Source: Rhodoblastus sp963736175 (GTDB taxonomy: Bacteria; Pseudomonadota; Alphaproteobacteria; Rhizobiales; Beijerinckiaceae). Taken from it: a DNA stretch of 64,000 nucleotides. This document shows positions 7,935-16,458 of this stretch, in pieces (the stretch's first letter is position 1; each line of letters opens with the position of its first letter). Where the stretch lies: NCBI GenBank assembly GCA_963736175.1, contig CAVTNU010000031.1, positions 1 through 64,000 on the forward strand, read 5' to 3'. The position numbers and the translations under genes are program-made. The notes beneath the pieces were generated by a model. The model saw only the letters and a program-made list of their open reading frames with translations, searched no databases and had not been told where the DNA came from.

Positions 7935-8717
7935 TTAGAGCGACGGCGCGGCGGCCGCGGACGCATAGGTGTTGGGAGCAGTGAGGTCGGCTCTCTTTCT
8001 ATGAGAAGCCAGCCAAGCGTCGAATTCGGCCTTCGGCACCGCTTTCACGGGCGCATTCATCCGGGCGTGGCCGTCGCCGCAGAATTCCATACAGGTGACG
8101 AACGTCTCCAGCGGCTTGTCGGGATAGAACCACATGTGGTTGATGCGGCCCGGAACGAGATCTTCTTTGAGCCGGTATTCGACCAACCCGAAGGAATGGA
8201 TCACGTCAGGCGACAACAGGCGCAAGACCACCGGCTGGCCGACCGGCACCATCAGCGAGTCGTCCTTGACGCCGTTGCCGTAGTCGAATTCGAACGCCCA
8301 TTGCGTCGCGGTGACCGTCACCTCGAGCGCGTTCGCGGGGACCGTGCGTTGGATGCTCCACAACGACCAGCCTTTGGCGGCGAGCAGGAAGTCGTCGGCC
8401 ATGAACAGCGCGGCTGGCACCAGCGCCCAGGCGAACAGATTGCCCGCGCTCATTTTGGTCGCCGTACCGACGGCGTCTGGACTGGTCGCCCGATACCTGA
8501 TGAGGAAATAGACCGCGATCGCCGCGAAAATGAGGCCAATGACCGTGATGTCGGTGAGGACTTCGGTCCATGTCTCGTTCCACGCGGTCGTCGGACTGAT
8601 GATCCCGTTCATCGTTTTCCCGTATTCCGGGAATTCGGGCTTCGCCTCCAGCGCCATGCCCGGGCTCGCGCCGCACAACGCGACCAACAATGCTCCGAGT
8701 TTCGTTTGCAACCGCAT
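7935..8717 (-). CDS. ctaC: Cytochrome c oxidase subunit II with CuA site
   Basis: A 260-residue subunit with a signal peptide, two membrane helices (about residues 55-75 and 92-112) and a periplasmic cupredoxin domain. The CuA ligands are all visible: H174, C209, E211, C213, H217 and M220 in the order CxExCxxxHxxM. It therefore takes electrons from a soluble cytochrome c or a similar donor and passes them to CoxA. No heme c motif (CxxCH) is fused at the C-terminus, which is Ala-rich. The ATG at 8717 follows the sco stop by one base, so the two are translationally linked. Confidence 0.93.
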   Translation of the reverse strand: MRLQTKLGALLVALCGASPGMALEAKPEFPEYGKTMNGIISPTTAWNETWTEVLTDITVIGLIFAAIAVYFLIRYRATSPDAVGTATKMSAGNLFAWALVPAALFMADDFLLAAKGWSLWSIQRTVPANALEVTVTATQWAFEFDYGNGVKDDSLMVPVGQPVVLRLLSPDVIHSFGLVEYRLKEDLVPGRINHMWFYPDKPLETFVTCMEFCGDGHARMNAPVKAVPKAEFDAWLASHRKRADLTAPNTYASAAAAPSL

Positions 8718-8718
8718 G

Positions 8719-9585
8719 TCATGCCCTCCTGGGTTGGTTTTGCCGCCATAGCCTGAAAGACAGGATGGAGCCGGCTAAAGTCAGCAACCCCATCGCCAGC
8801 GCTCCGACGCCGACGATCAAAGGTATGCTTATTTTGTATTTTCCGTCCAGATAACTATAGCTGTAACAAAGGCTAAACGCGTAATCGACGACCTCGCTCG
8901 GCCTGAACTTTCCTTCCCGCGCGTCCAACAGCGCAAGCTCTACGTCTTTGGCGCCGATGTCTTCGCGGTACAGAACGCGGTCGAGCGCTCCCTGGGGCGA
9001 AAAGAACAGGAACACGCCCGGATGGAGAAACAGACCGTCTTGCGTCGACCAGAAGAACTTGAAACCGATCTTCGCCGTCTGCGCCTTCACGTCGGCTTCG
9101 TTCTTGAACGTCGCGAACGTCCATGCCGAAGCCAGTTCGTCGGAGAGCCCAAGCTTGTCGCGGAAGGCGCCCGCCGTTTCGCTGTTGTCGCGATGATCGA
9201 AAGACAGCGTGACAAGATTGTAATCGGCGCCCGGCTTGTAGCGCGTAATCTCTTTCAAAAGATCGTGCAGGTTGGCGTTGATCAGCCCACAGCTCCCATC
9301 GCAGGTGAAGTACGAGAGAACGAGCAGCGTCGGTTTGCCCGCCAGATCGCGCCAGCGAAAATTCCGGCCGTATTGGTCGATCAACTCCGTTTCTGGATCG
9401 AACGAACGACCGAGCACCGCCCGTTCGTCGATTTGCAGAATCGCAGGGTTCACGACGGACTCCGGATGCGCGAAAAATTGAGCGCGCGCATCCGAAGCCC
9501 CGAGTGCGAAAAGCGACCCGAGGATAGCGAGCTTGCACACAGTGTGTTTCGCTGACGCGAACATCGGCAAGCCCATCATCTTCAT
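8719..9585 (-). CDS. SCO1/SenC-family copper chaperone with C-terminal membrane anchor
   Basis: A 288-residue periplasmic protein with a signal peptide (cleavage near ARAQ, residue 36), a thioredoxin-like SCO domain with C95 and C99 (TCDGSC) and a copper-ligand histidine H188 (LFLHPG). A hydrophobic helix lies at about residues 252-276, near the C-terminus, which most SCO proteins do not have; they are usually anchored at the N-terminus. It should deliver copper to the CuA centre of CoxB, the next gene. The start overlaps the coxC stop (TGATG), so translation is coupled. Confidence 0.9.
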   Translation of the reverse strand: MKMMGLPMFASAKHTVCKLAILGSLFALGASDARAQFFAHPESVVNPAILQIDERAVLGRSFDPETELIDQYGRNFRWRDLAGKPTLLVLSYFTCDGSCGLINANLHDLLKEITRYKPGADYNLVTLSFDHRDNSETAGAFRDKLGLSDELASAWTFATFKNEADVKAQTAKIGFKFFWSTQDGLFLHPGVFLFFSPQGALDRVLYREDIGAKDVELALLDAREGKFRPSEVVDYAFSLCYSYSYLDGKYKISIPLIVGVGALAMGLLTLAGSILSFRLWRQNQPRRA

Positions 9586-10361
9586 CACCAAAAGTAGACT
9601 TGCGAGGCGACGAAGAACCACACGATGTCGACGAAGTGCCAGTAGATACCGGCCACTTTGACGAACCCGTGGTTGGGGTTCCCTCGGAGGGCGGCGAACA
9701 GCAGCGTCACGAACGTCGCCAAGCCGAGGAACACGTGCGAAGCGTGGAAGCCGGTCAACGTGTAGAAGGGCGCCGAATACGCATTCGTCCACGGTGCGAA
9801 CCCTTCGTGGATGAGATGGTTGTATTCGTAGGTCGTGCAGCACAGGAACAAGATGCCGATGACGATCGTGAGTCCGAGCCACTTGAGGAAACCAGCGCGG
9901 TCTCCCGCTTCCAACCGCGCTTCGCCCATGTGGTAGGTGACGCTCGATGTGACCAGGATCACTGTCATGACGAGCGGCAAAATCTTGCTGATTTCGGGGG
10001 TGCCTGGCGGCGGCCATCCGCCGGCGCCCAGACGCAACGTCCAGTAGGCGGCGAACAACCCGAGAAAGATCAGGATTTCGCCGAAGATGAAGAAGGCGAC
10101 GCCGGCTGGCGCAATGCTTTCGGTCGGGCTTGGGTGCACCGCGCCTTCGTAAGTCCACCGGGCGATGCCCGCGAGAAGCAGCGGAGCGCCGATGCCGGCG
10201 CAAACGACGCCGAGAATCCAAATGTGATAGACTAGAAACGCCGCGAAAGTCAGCGGCACGAGGAACATTGAGCCGAAGGCGATGGCGATCGGCGCCCAAC
10301 TCACCTCCCAGTGATGCGTGTGGCCAGCCGTGTCGTCAGATGCATGCGCTAGTTCCGACAT
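9585..10361 (-). CDS. ctaE: Cytochrome c oxidase subunit III
   Basis: A 258-residue, seven-helix CoxIII protein. The family signature is visible in the C-terminal half: YTLTGFHASHVFLGL and the ending YWHFVDIVWFFVASQVYFW, shortened here as VDIVWFF. The N-terminal part is rich in His (HASDDTAGHTHHW). It stabilises the catalytic core. It is encoded between ctaB and sco, so the operon order differs from the common ctaCD-ctaB-ctaG-ctaE. It starts with ATG 10361 and its TGA overlaps the sco ATG by one base. Confidence 0.9.
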   Translation of the reverse strand: MSELAHASDDTAGHTHHWEVSWAPIAIAFGSMFLVPLTFAAFLVYHIWILGVVCAGIGAPLLLAGIARWTYEGAVHPSPTESIAPAGVAFFIFGEILIFLGLFAAYWTLRLGAGGWPPPGTPEISKILPLVMTVILVTSSVTYHMGEARLEAGDRAGFLKWLGLTIVIGILFLCCTTYEYNHLIHEGFAPWTNAYSAPFYTLTGFHASHVFLGLATFVTLLFAALRGNPNHGFVKVAGIYWHFVDIVWFFVASQVYFW

Positions 10362-10440
10362 GAAAATCTCCTTCGGAATTGACTGCCGCCGGCCCGCCCG
10401 GACCGGTTTGCGAAATTCTTTCGCGCGACGAACGCGAAAC

Positions 10441-11385
10441 TCAGAACGCCAAAGCCTGGATCAGCATGGCGACGAACAGAACGAACAGATAGACGATTGA
10501 GAACCCGAACAGCCCCATCGCGGCCTTGCCCCGCGCCAGCTCCGGGCCTTTGCGCAGCGCGTAGAGTTTCGTCGCGCGCTGAATCAGCGCGATGTCGAGG
10601 GCGGTGGCGACAAGGGCGTAGACGAGACCGAGGCTCGGAATCGCCAGCGGCGCGAACGAAGCCGCGACGAGCAACAGGCTGTAAACGAGAATCTGTCGGC
10701 AGGTCGCCTCGGCGCCGGCGACATTGGGCATCATCGGCACGCCGACCCGCGCGTAATCGCCGCTGCGCCGAAGCGCCAGCGCCCAAAAATGCGGCGGCGT
10801 CCACAAAAATATCAACAGGAACAGCGCCAGCGGGCCGGGGCCGACCTCGTTAGCCGCCGCCGCCCAGCCAATGGCCGGCGGCAGGGCGCCGGCCGCGCCG
10901 CCCAAGACGATGTTAAGCGGCGTGCGCCGCTTGATCCACATCGTATAGAACGGAATGTAGATGGCGATGGTCAGGGCGAGGAGGAAGGCGGCGATCGGAT
11001 TGACCCGCAGGGCCATAGCCGTCACCGACATCACCGCGAGGATCAGCCCGATCGCCAGGGCGACGCGAGGGGCGACCGCGCCGCGCGGAATGGGACGCAT
11101 CGCCGTGCGCGCCATATTGGCGTCGATATCCGCATCCCACCACATATTGAGCGCGCCGCAGGCGCCGGCGCCGGCGGCCATCGCCGATAGGGCGGCGATG
11201 AGATTGAGCCAGTCTATCTTACCGGGCGCCAGCAGGTAGCCGACAGCGCCCGTAAAGATGACCAGCGACATCACGCGTGGTTTTAGAAGTAAAACATGGT
11301 CAAACGCACGACCAATTCTTGTAAATTGACGCGCGCGCGCAAGCAAAGTTGCGTCGCGACTCGCCTCAGCGAATCTTGCCTGCAT
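10441..11385 (-). CDS. ctaB: Protoheme IX farnesyltransferase (heme O synthase)
   Basis: A 314-residue UbiA-superfamily membrane enzyme that transfers a farnesyl group to heme B to make heme O, the precursor of heme A. The first Asp-rich motif is NMWWDADIDANMARTAMRP (about residues 80-98, shown to its key residues D-D-D) and LWTPPHFW marks the family. It has about eight helices. The ATG at 11385 is preceded by GGGGGGAAA. It is the first gene of the minus-strand cox operon, so heme A supply and oxidase subunits are made together; the partner gene ctaA is divergent. Confidence 0.92.
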   Translation of the reverse strand: MQARFAEASRDATLLARARQFTRIGRAFDHVLLLKPRVMSLVIFTGAVGYLLAPGKIDWLNLIAALSAMAAGAGACGALNMWWDADIDANMARTAMRPIPRGAVAPRVALAIGLILAVMSVTAMALRVNPIAAFLLALTIAIYIPFYTMWIKRRTPLNIVLGGAAGALPPAIGWAAAANEVGPGPLALFLLIFLWTPPHFWALALRRSGDYARVGVPMMPNVAGAEATCRQILVYSLLLVAASFAPLAIPSLGLVYALVATALDIALIQRATKLYALRKGPELARGKAAMGLFGFSIVYLFVLFVAMLIQALAF

Positions 11386-11876
11386 TGGTTTCCCCCCCGA
11401 CGCCTCCGCGACCGCATCGTTTTCCGACGTCTGGCCCCGAATGCTTGCATTTTTATAATGCCTTGATTGACATGCTAGCGACAGCCGCAAAAGCACACCA
11501 TTGATTTAGATCAATAGCAAGGGTCGTGTTGGCGATTTAGGTCAGTAAAACGGGTTGATTTCGGGCTAAAATCGGCCAAAATCTAAGATATTCTTTGCAA
11601 AAACAAATAGATATATAATTTTGGCAACGTGAAATATAAATATGTTCGAGATTATGAATATACAATCTTTATACGTAGGTATCCGGCGCCAATTCTTTAC
11701 GACGCGGTCACCTGGGTCATTGCGCCGGCTGGGGTTTCGAGTTGCTGGCGCGCCGGCCGCGCCCGGCTTGCGAATAGCCGCCGACCAATGCAGAATTCGC
11801 GCAAATGTCGACGCCACCAGATAAATCTCGGTCTACCGGCGGTTCTCCGTTTCCCTCGCGCCGAAATTAGGAAGCC
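11386..11876 (+). other. Intergenic region with divergent promoters of ctaB-cox and ctaA
   Basis: This stretch of 491 bases between two divergent starts is markedly AT-rich at 11500-11700 compared with its surroundings. It holds the FNR/FixK box at 11501. AGGAAG just before 11877 is the ctaA ribosome binding site. I see no gene in it. Confidence 0.7.
11501..11514 (-). promoter_or_regulatory. FNR/FixK/Anr binding site upstream of ctaB-cox operon
   Basis: TTGATTTAGATCAA is an exact match to the TTGAT-N4-ATCAA consensus of the FNR/FixK/Anr family. On the minus strand a TAGCAT at about 11472-11477 could act as -10, which would put the box near -41, the class II activation position; the start of transcription would then be near 11466, about 80 bases before ctaB. 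The match is directly visible; activation under low oxygen is inferred from family knowledge. Confidence 0.72.
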
Positions 11877-12929
11877 ATGCCGAAATCGAACCATGTCGCC
11901 GCCGCCACACCGGACGCCGCCCGTTCGTTGCGGCTCTGGCTATGGTCCGTCGCGGCGCTGATCGTGCTGATGGTCGTGGTCGGCGGGACGACGCGGCTGA
12001 CGGAATCGGGCCTGTCCATCACCGAATGGAAGCCGGTGACCGGCGCGCTGCCGCCTCTCTCCGCCGAGGATTGGCAGGCGGAGTTCGAAAAATACAAAAT
12101 AATTCCGCAATATAAGGAATTGTTTCCGGATATGGACGTCGTCCATTTCAAGACGATTTTCCTTTGGGAATGGAGCCATCGCCTGCTCGGCCGGTTGATC
12201 GGCGTGGCTTTCGCCTTGCCGTTGATCTGGTTCTGGCTCAAGGGGCGCGTCGTCGGCGCCCTGCGCTGGCGACTTTTGGCCATTTTCGCGCTGGGCGGGC
12301 TGCAAGGCTTCGTCGGCTGGTGGATGGTGTCGTCCGGCTTGATCAACAGGGTCGAGGTAGCGCAAGAGCGTCTCGCGGCGCATTTGCTGATCGCCAGCGC
12401 GACGCTGGCGGCGATCGTCTGGACGGCGGTCGGCCTGCGGCCGGGCGCGCGCGACTGGCGTTTGTCGGCCAGCGCCCGCCTGCGTCTTGGCGCCAACCTG
12501 ATCCTTGGCCTGCTCTTCGTTCAGATCGGCCTGGGCGGTCTGGTCGCGGGTTTGCGCGCCGGGCTGGTCTACAACACCTGGCCGCTGATGGACGGGCATT
12601 TCATCCCGCCGCTCGATCATCTGACCAATCTGCGGCCGCTGGCCGCCAATCTGATCGACAATCCGACGACCGTGCAATTCCTGCATCGCATGGGCGCCTA
12701 CACGCTGTTGGCGTTGGCGATCTTTCACTCGGCGCAGGCCCACGTCGTCAATCTTGGCCGCCCCGCCGCGCGGCGCGCCCTGGTGTTGCTGGCCCTGATC
12801 CTGATTCAGGCGAGCCTCGGCGTCGCCACCCTGCTGTTGGCGGTTCCGCTTTGGGCCGGGCTATTGCATCAGGCCGTCGCGTTCGTCGTGCTGATTTTCG
12901 CCACGCTGCACCGTCGGCGCATAGGATAA
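11877..12929 (+). CDS. ctaA: Heme A synthase
   Basis: A 350-residue, eight-helix COX15/CtaA-type monooxygenase that converts heme O to heme A. Landmarks are TRLTESGLSITEWKPV near residues 40-55, the heme histidine segments EWSHRLLGRL and FLHRMGAYTL, and AAHLLIA. The length suits the alphaproteobacterial (type 2) form. Its start at ATG 11877 has AGGAAG 4 bases upstream. It is divergent from ctaB and the cox operon, so one control region can serve both. Confidence 0.93.
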   Translation: MPKSNHVAAATPDAARSLRLWLWSVAALIVLMVVVGGTTRLTESGLSITEWKPVTGALPPLSAEDWQAEFEKYKIIPQYKELFPDMDVVHFKTIFLWEWSHRLLGRLIGVAFALPLIWFWLKGRVVGALRWRLLAIFALGGLQGFVGWWMVSSGLINRVEVAQERLAAHLLIASATLAAIVWTAVGLRPGARDWRLSASARLRLGANLILGLLFVQIGLGGLVAGLRAGLVYNTWPLMDGHFIPPLDHLTNLRPLAANLIDNPTTVQFLHRMGAYTLLALAIFHSAQAHVVNLGRPAARRALVLLALILIQASLGVATLLLAVPLWAGLLHQAVAFVVLIFATLHRRRIG

Positions 12930-13230
12930 GGCGCGTGATCGCCCGATCAGACGGCGATATGCGAAGCGGCCGCTTTCAGCGCCTCGCAAACCCGCAAGGC
13001 TTTCTTTGACGTCCTTGCCGGACCGAATGATAATGTCGTCTAAGCGAGACGGTCCGCCAGGTCGCGTACAAAAAAGAAAATCCAGGGAGATTTGCGATGC
13101 CCCTTTTTGGTCGGCTGAGACGCCTCGTCCGCATGACGTCCAGGACGATGAGATCGATCCGCGTCCGCCGTTGAACGCCAGCGCCTGATCCCAAACTTAC
13201 AACCAACGCCCAGTTTCTCGGGGTCCGCCC
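12930..13230 (+). other. Intergenic region upstream of glcB
   Basis: This stretch of 301 bases has no convincing gene. A 25-codon basic reading frame starts at ATG 13097 behind a strong-looking AGGGAG, ending at 13174; it could be a leader peptide or chance. The glcB promoter must lie here, but I see no clear regulator site. Confidence 0.45.
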
Positions 13231-15393
13231 ATGTCTGAAAATTTCCACCAAGGACGAATCGAAGTCGCCGCCGTCCTGCAACGCTTCGTCGACCGGGAGG
13301 TTCTGCCCGGCCTTGGCGTCGAACCGGCTAAGTTCTGGGCGGGTTTCGAACGTTTTCTGACCGAACTGGCGCCGCGCAATCGCGCCTTGCTCGCCCGACG
13401 CGAAGCCTTGCAGGCGCAGATCGACGCCTGGCACAAGGAGCAGCGCGGACAGGTTTTCGACGCCGCCGACTACAAAGATTTTCTCGCCGCAATCGGTTAT
13501 CTCGCGCCCATGGGCGACGATTTTCAGGTGGCGACGAAAAATGTCGACGCCGAAATATCGACGCAGGCGGGGCCGCAACTGGTGGTGCCGATCACCAACG
13601 CCCGCTATGCGCTGAACGCCGCCAACGCCCGCTGGGGTTCGCTTTACGATACGCTTTACGGCTCCGACGCCCTGGCGCCGCCGAATCCGGCCGCCAAAGG
13701 TTATGATCCCGCCCGCGGCGCCTTGGTCATCGCGTGGGGACGCGATTTTCTCGACCGGATCGCGCCCTTGCGCAACGGCTCCCACAAATATGTGAAACAT
13801 TATTACGTCGAGCACGGCTCCTTGCGCATGCAGATGGCCGCCGGCGGCGTTGTCTGTCTAGCCGATCCGACAGTCTTCGCCGGATTCTCCGGCGCCCCTT
13901 CGGCGCCGGGGCGCATTCTGCTCGTCCACCACGGACTGCATGTCGAAATCCGCATCGACCGCGCGCTTCCGATCGGCAAGGCCGACGCCGCGGGGATCAG
14001 CGACATCGTTTTGGAAGCGGCGTTGACCTGCATTCAGGATTGCGAGGATTCGATCGCCGCCGTCGACGCCGAAGACAAGGTAATGGCCTATCGCAATTGG
14101 CTCGGGCTGATGACGGGCGAACTGGAAGCGCGTTTCGACAAGGGCGATCAATCGCTGGACCGCCGCATGGCGCCCGATCGCCGTTACAGCGCGCCGCATG
14201 GCGGCTCCTTGACGCTGCCAGGACGCGCGCTGTTGCTGGTGCGCAACGTCGGACATCTGATGACCAGCGACGCTGTCCTGATCGATCGCGAGGCGGCGCC
14301 GGAAGGACTGCTCGACGCCGTGTTCACAACCTTGATCGCGCTTTACGACCTTCGCGGGCTTGGGCGTCTGCGCAACAGCCGCGCCGGATCGGTCTATATC
14401 GTCAAGCCGAAGATGCATGGTCCCGACGAGGTGGCCTTCGCCAGCGAGACATTCTCGAAAGTCGAGGATCTGCTTGGGCTTGAGCGTAACACCATCAAGA
14501 TGGGCATCATGGACGAGGAACGGCGCACCACCGTCAATCTCGCCGAATGCATCCGCGCCGCCAAGGATCGCGTGTTCTTCATCAACACCGGATTCCTCGA
14601 CCGCACCGGCGACGAGATTCACACCTCGATGGAAGCCGGTCCGATGGTGCGCAAGAATGACATGAAGAGTTCGGCCTGGATCGCCGCCTACGAGGACAAC
14701 AATGTCGATGTCGGTTTGCGCGCCGGCTTGCCGGGCCATGCGCAGATTGGCAAGGGCATGTGGGCCATGCCCGACATGATGGCGCAGATGCTGGCGACCA
14801 AAGTCGGCCATCCGCGCGCCGGCGCCAATACCGCCTGGGTGCCCTCCCCCACCGCGGCGACGCTGCACGCCACCCATTATCACGATGTCGACGTGGCGCG
14901 GCGGCAGGCCGAAATTGCGACGCGCGCGCCGGCCAAGCTTGAAACCATCCTCACCTTGCCGCTGGCCGACCGCCCCAACTGGTCGCCGGAGGAAATCCGC
15001 GAGGAGCTCGACAATAACGCACAAGGCATCCTCGGCTATGTCGTGCGCTGGATCGATCAGGGCGTCGGTTGCTCGAAAGTGCCGGACATCCATGGCGTCG
15101 GCCTGATGGAGGATCGCGCCACCCTGCGCATCTCCAGCCAGCACATCGCCAACTGGCTGCGCCATGGCGTCTGCGACCAAGCGCAGGTTCTCGAAACCTT
15201 GCAGCGCATGGCGGCGGTGGTCGATCGCCAGAACGCCGACGACCCGAATTATCGGCCGATGGCGCCGAACTTTTCGGCCAGCGTGGCTTTTCAGGCCGCC
15301 TGCGACCTGGTGTTCAAGGGGGCGGAACAGCCGAACGGCTATACCGAACCGGTGCTGCACGCGCGTCGGCGCGAAGCCAAGGCCCATGCCTGA
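13231..15393 (+). CDS. glcB: Malate synthase G
   Basis: A 720-residue enzyme condensing glyoxylate with acetyl-CoA to malate. Its length is typical of isoform G (about 720-725). Conserved parts include GSHKYVKHYYVEHGSLR near residue 180, CIQDCEDSIAAVDAEDK, MNAGFLDRTGDEIHTSMEAG-like FINTGFLDRTGDEIHTS, and the region of the catalytic aspartate, GLMEDRATLRISSQ (about residue 625). It starts with ATG 13231, after a GGGG-poor leader. It is convergent with glcF and, with GlcDEF, completes glycolate use. Its stop codon is only 2 bases from the TA target of an IS630 insertion, but the gene is whole. Confidence 0.95.
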   Translation: MSENFHQGRIEVAAVLQRFVDREVLPGLGVEPAKFWAGFERFLTELAPRNRALLARREALQAQIDAWHKEQRGQVFDAADYKDFLAAIGYLAPMGDDFQVATKNVDAEISTQAGPQLVVPITNARYALNAANARWGSLYDTLYGSDALAPPNPAAKGYDPARGALVIAWGRDFLDRIAPLRNGSHKYVKHYYVEHGSLRMQMAAGGVVCLADPTVFAGFSGAPSAPGRILLVHHGLHVEIRIDRALPIGKADAAGISDIVLEAALTCIQDCEDSIAAVDAEDKVMAYRNWLGLMTGELEARFDKGDQSLDRRMAPDRRYSAPHGGSLTLPGRALLLVRNVGHLMTSDAVLIDREAAPEGLLDAVFTTLIALYDLRGLGRLRNSRAGSVYIVKPKMHGPDEVAFASETFSKVEDLLGLERNTIKMGIMDEERRTTVNLAECIRAAKDRVFFINTGFLDRTGDEIHTSMEAGPMVRKNDMKSSAWIAAYEDNNVDVGLRAGLPGHAQIGKGMWAMPDMMAQMLATKVGHPRAGANTAWVPSPTAATLHATHYHDVDVARRQAEIATRAPAKLETILTLPLADRPNWSPEEIREELDNNAQGILGYVVRWIDQGVGCSKVPDIHGVGLMEDRATLRISSQHIANWLRHGVCDQAQVLETLQRMAAVVDRQNADDPNYRPMAPNFSASVAFQAACDLVFKGAEQPNGYTEPVLHARRREAKAHA

Positions 15394-15397
15394 GCTA

Positions 15398-16458
15398 GAG
15401 CATTCCCCGGTTGATTTGACTCGCATTTTTGCTGCGGCGGGATTCCCTTAAGCTCAAGAATGAGCAATTCTGCGCTTCTCTCTGATTTGGGGGCGCAAGA
15501 TGTCGCGAGGCCATTCCTTCGATCTGCGTAAGCGTGTGATTGCGTTGGTCGAAGGCGGCGTGTCGCGGCGAGCTGCGGGGCGGCAATTGTTGGTCTCTGA
15601 ATCGTCGGCGATAAAATGGTTCAGGCGCTTTCAAGAGACGGGCAGCTTTGCAGAAAAACCTGGCAAGAAAGCGAGACCATCGCCGCTGGACGCGCATGCG
15701 GATTGGCTTTTGGCTCTGGTTGCGCGCGAGAGCGACTTGACGCTGGCCGAGATCGAGGCCCGTCTTCTGGATGAGCTTCAGTTCAAAACCACGGACAGCT
15801 CGATTGCGCGGTTCTTTCAACGCCACAAACTCAGCTATAAAAAAAACGCTGCACGCCAGCGAGCAGCATCGCGAAGACGTGGCGAAGGCGCGCGAAGAAT
15901 GGAAAAGGGCGCAGCCGACGCTTGATCCAGGCCGACTTGTTTTCATTGATGAAACCGGCACAAACACGCAGATGACGCGAACGCGCGGGCGCTGCCAAAA
16001 GGGCAAGCGCCTGGTCGATTACGCGCCGCATGGCCATTGGAAAACAACGACGTTCGTCGCCGGACTGCGCAATAACGCGATCATCGCGCCCCTGGTCGTC
16101 GATCGGCCGATGAACGGCGAGATCTTCCAGGCGTGGCTGGAGCAGCACCTCGCGCCAACCCTGCTCCAAGGCGACGTCGTCATCATGGACAACTTGCCGG
16201 CCCACAAGGTTGCCGGCGTGCGAGCGATCATCGAAAAAACCGGCGCAGGATTGCTGTATCTGCCGCCCTATTCGCCCGATCTCAATCCCATCGAGATGAT
16301 GTTCGCCAAGCTCAAGGCCCTGCTGCGCATGGCCAAAGAAAGAACCGTCGATCAACTGTGGGACCGCATCGGCGTCATCCTCGACGAGTTCAGCCCGCCG
16401 GAATGCTCAAACTATTTCAGACATGATGGCTATGGTTCAGGTTAGCCGGGAAATGCTC
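15398..16458 (+). mobile_element. IS630-family insertion sequence
   Basis: A 1061-bp element bounded by TA on both sides (15396-15397 and 16459-16460), as expected for IS630/Tc1 elements, which duplicate TA. The terminal inverted repeats start GAGCATT(C/T)CCCGG(T/C)T: 13 of the first 15 bases match and about 17 of 22. It carries one transposase gene split over two frames. It sits exactly between the convergent stops of glcB and glcF. The right-hand TA forms the first two bases of the glcF TAG on the minus strand, and the G comes from the terminal repeat. Confidence 0.92.
15500..16445 (+). CDS. IS630 transposase, two overlapping frames joined at an A8 run
   Basis: The first frame (15500-15925) carries the helix-turn-helix region (SFDLRKRVIALVEGG, SRRAAGRQLLVSES). 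The second frame (open from 15771, ending 16445) carries the DDE catalytic domain: D in FIDETG, D in MDNLPAHK, and E in NPIEMMFAKLK after YSPDLNP. The join is at eight A residues, 15839-15846: a +1 (or -2) shift there gives HKLSYKKTLHASEQHRED, which continues naturally. Several IS630 elements use such programmed slippage; if the run is really A7, one continuous frame of about 315 codons results. Either way all domains are present, so the element may be active. Confidence 0.85.

Noticed and set aside
13097..13174. 25-codon basic frame with a good AGGGAG before glcB
   Set aside because: Could be a leader peptide, but size and composition do not separate it from chance.
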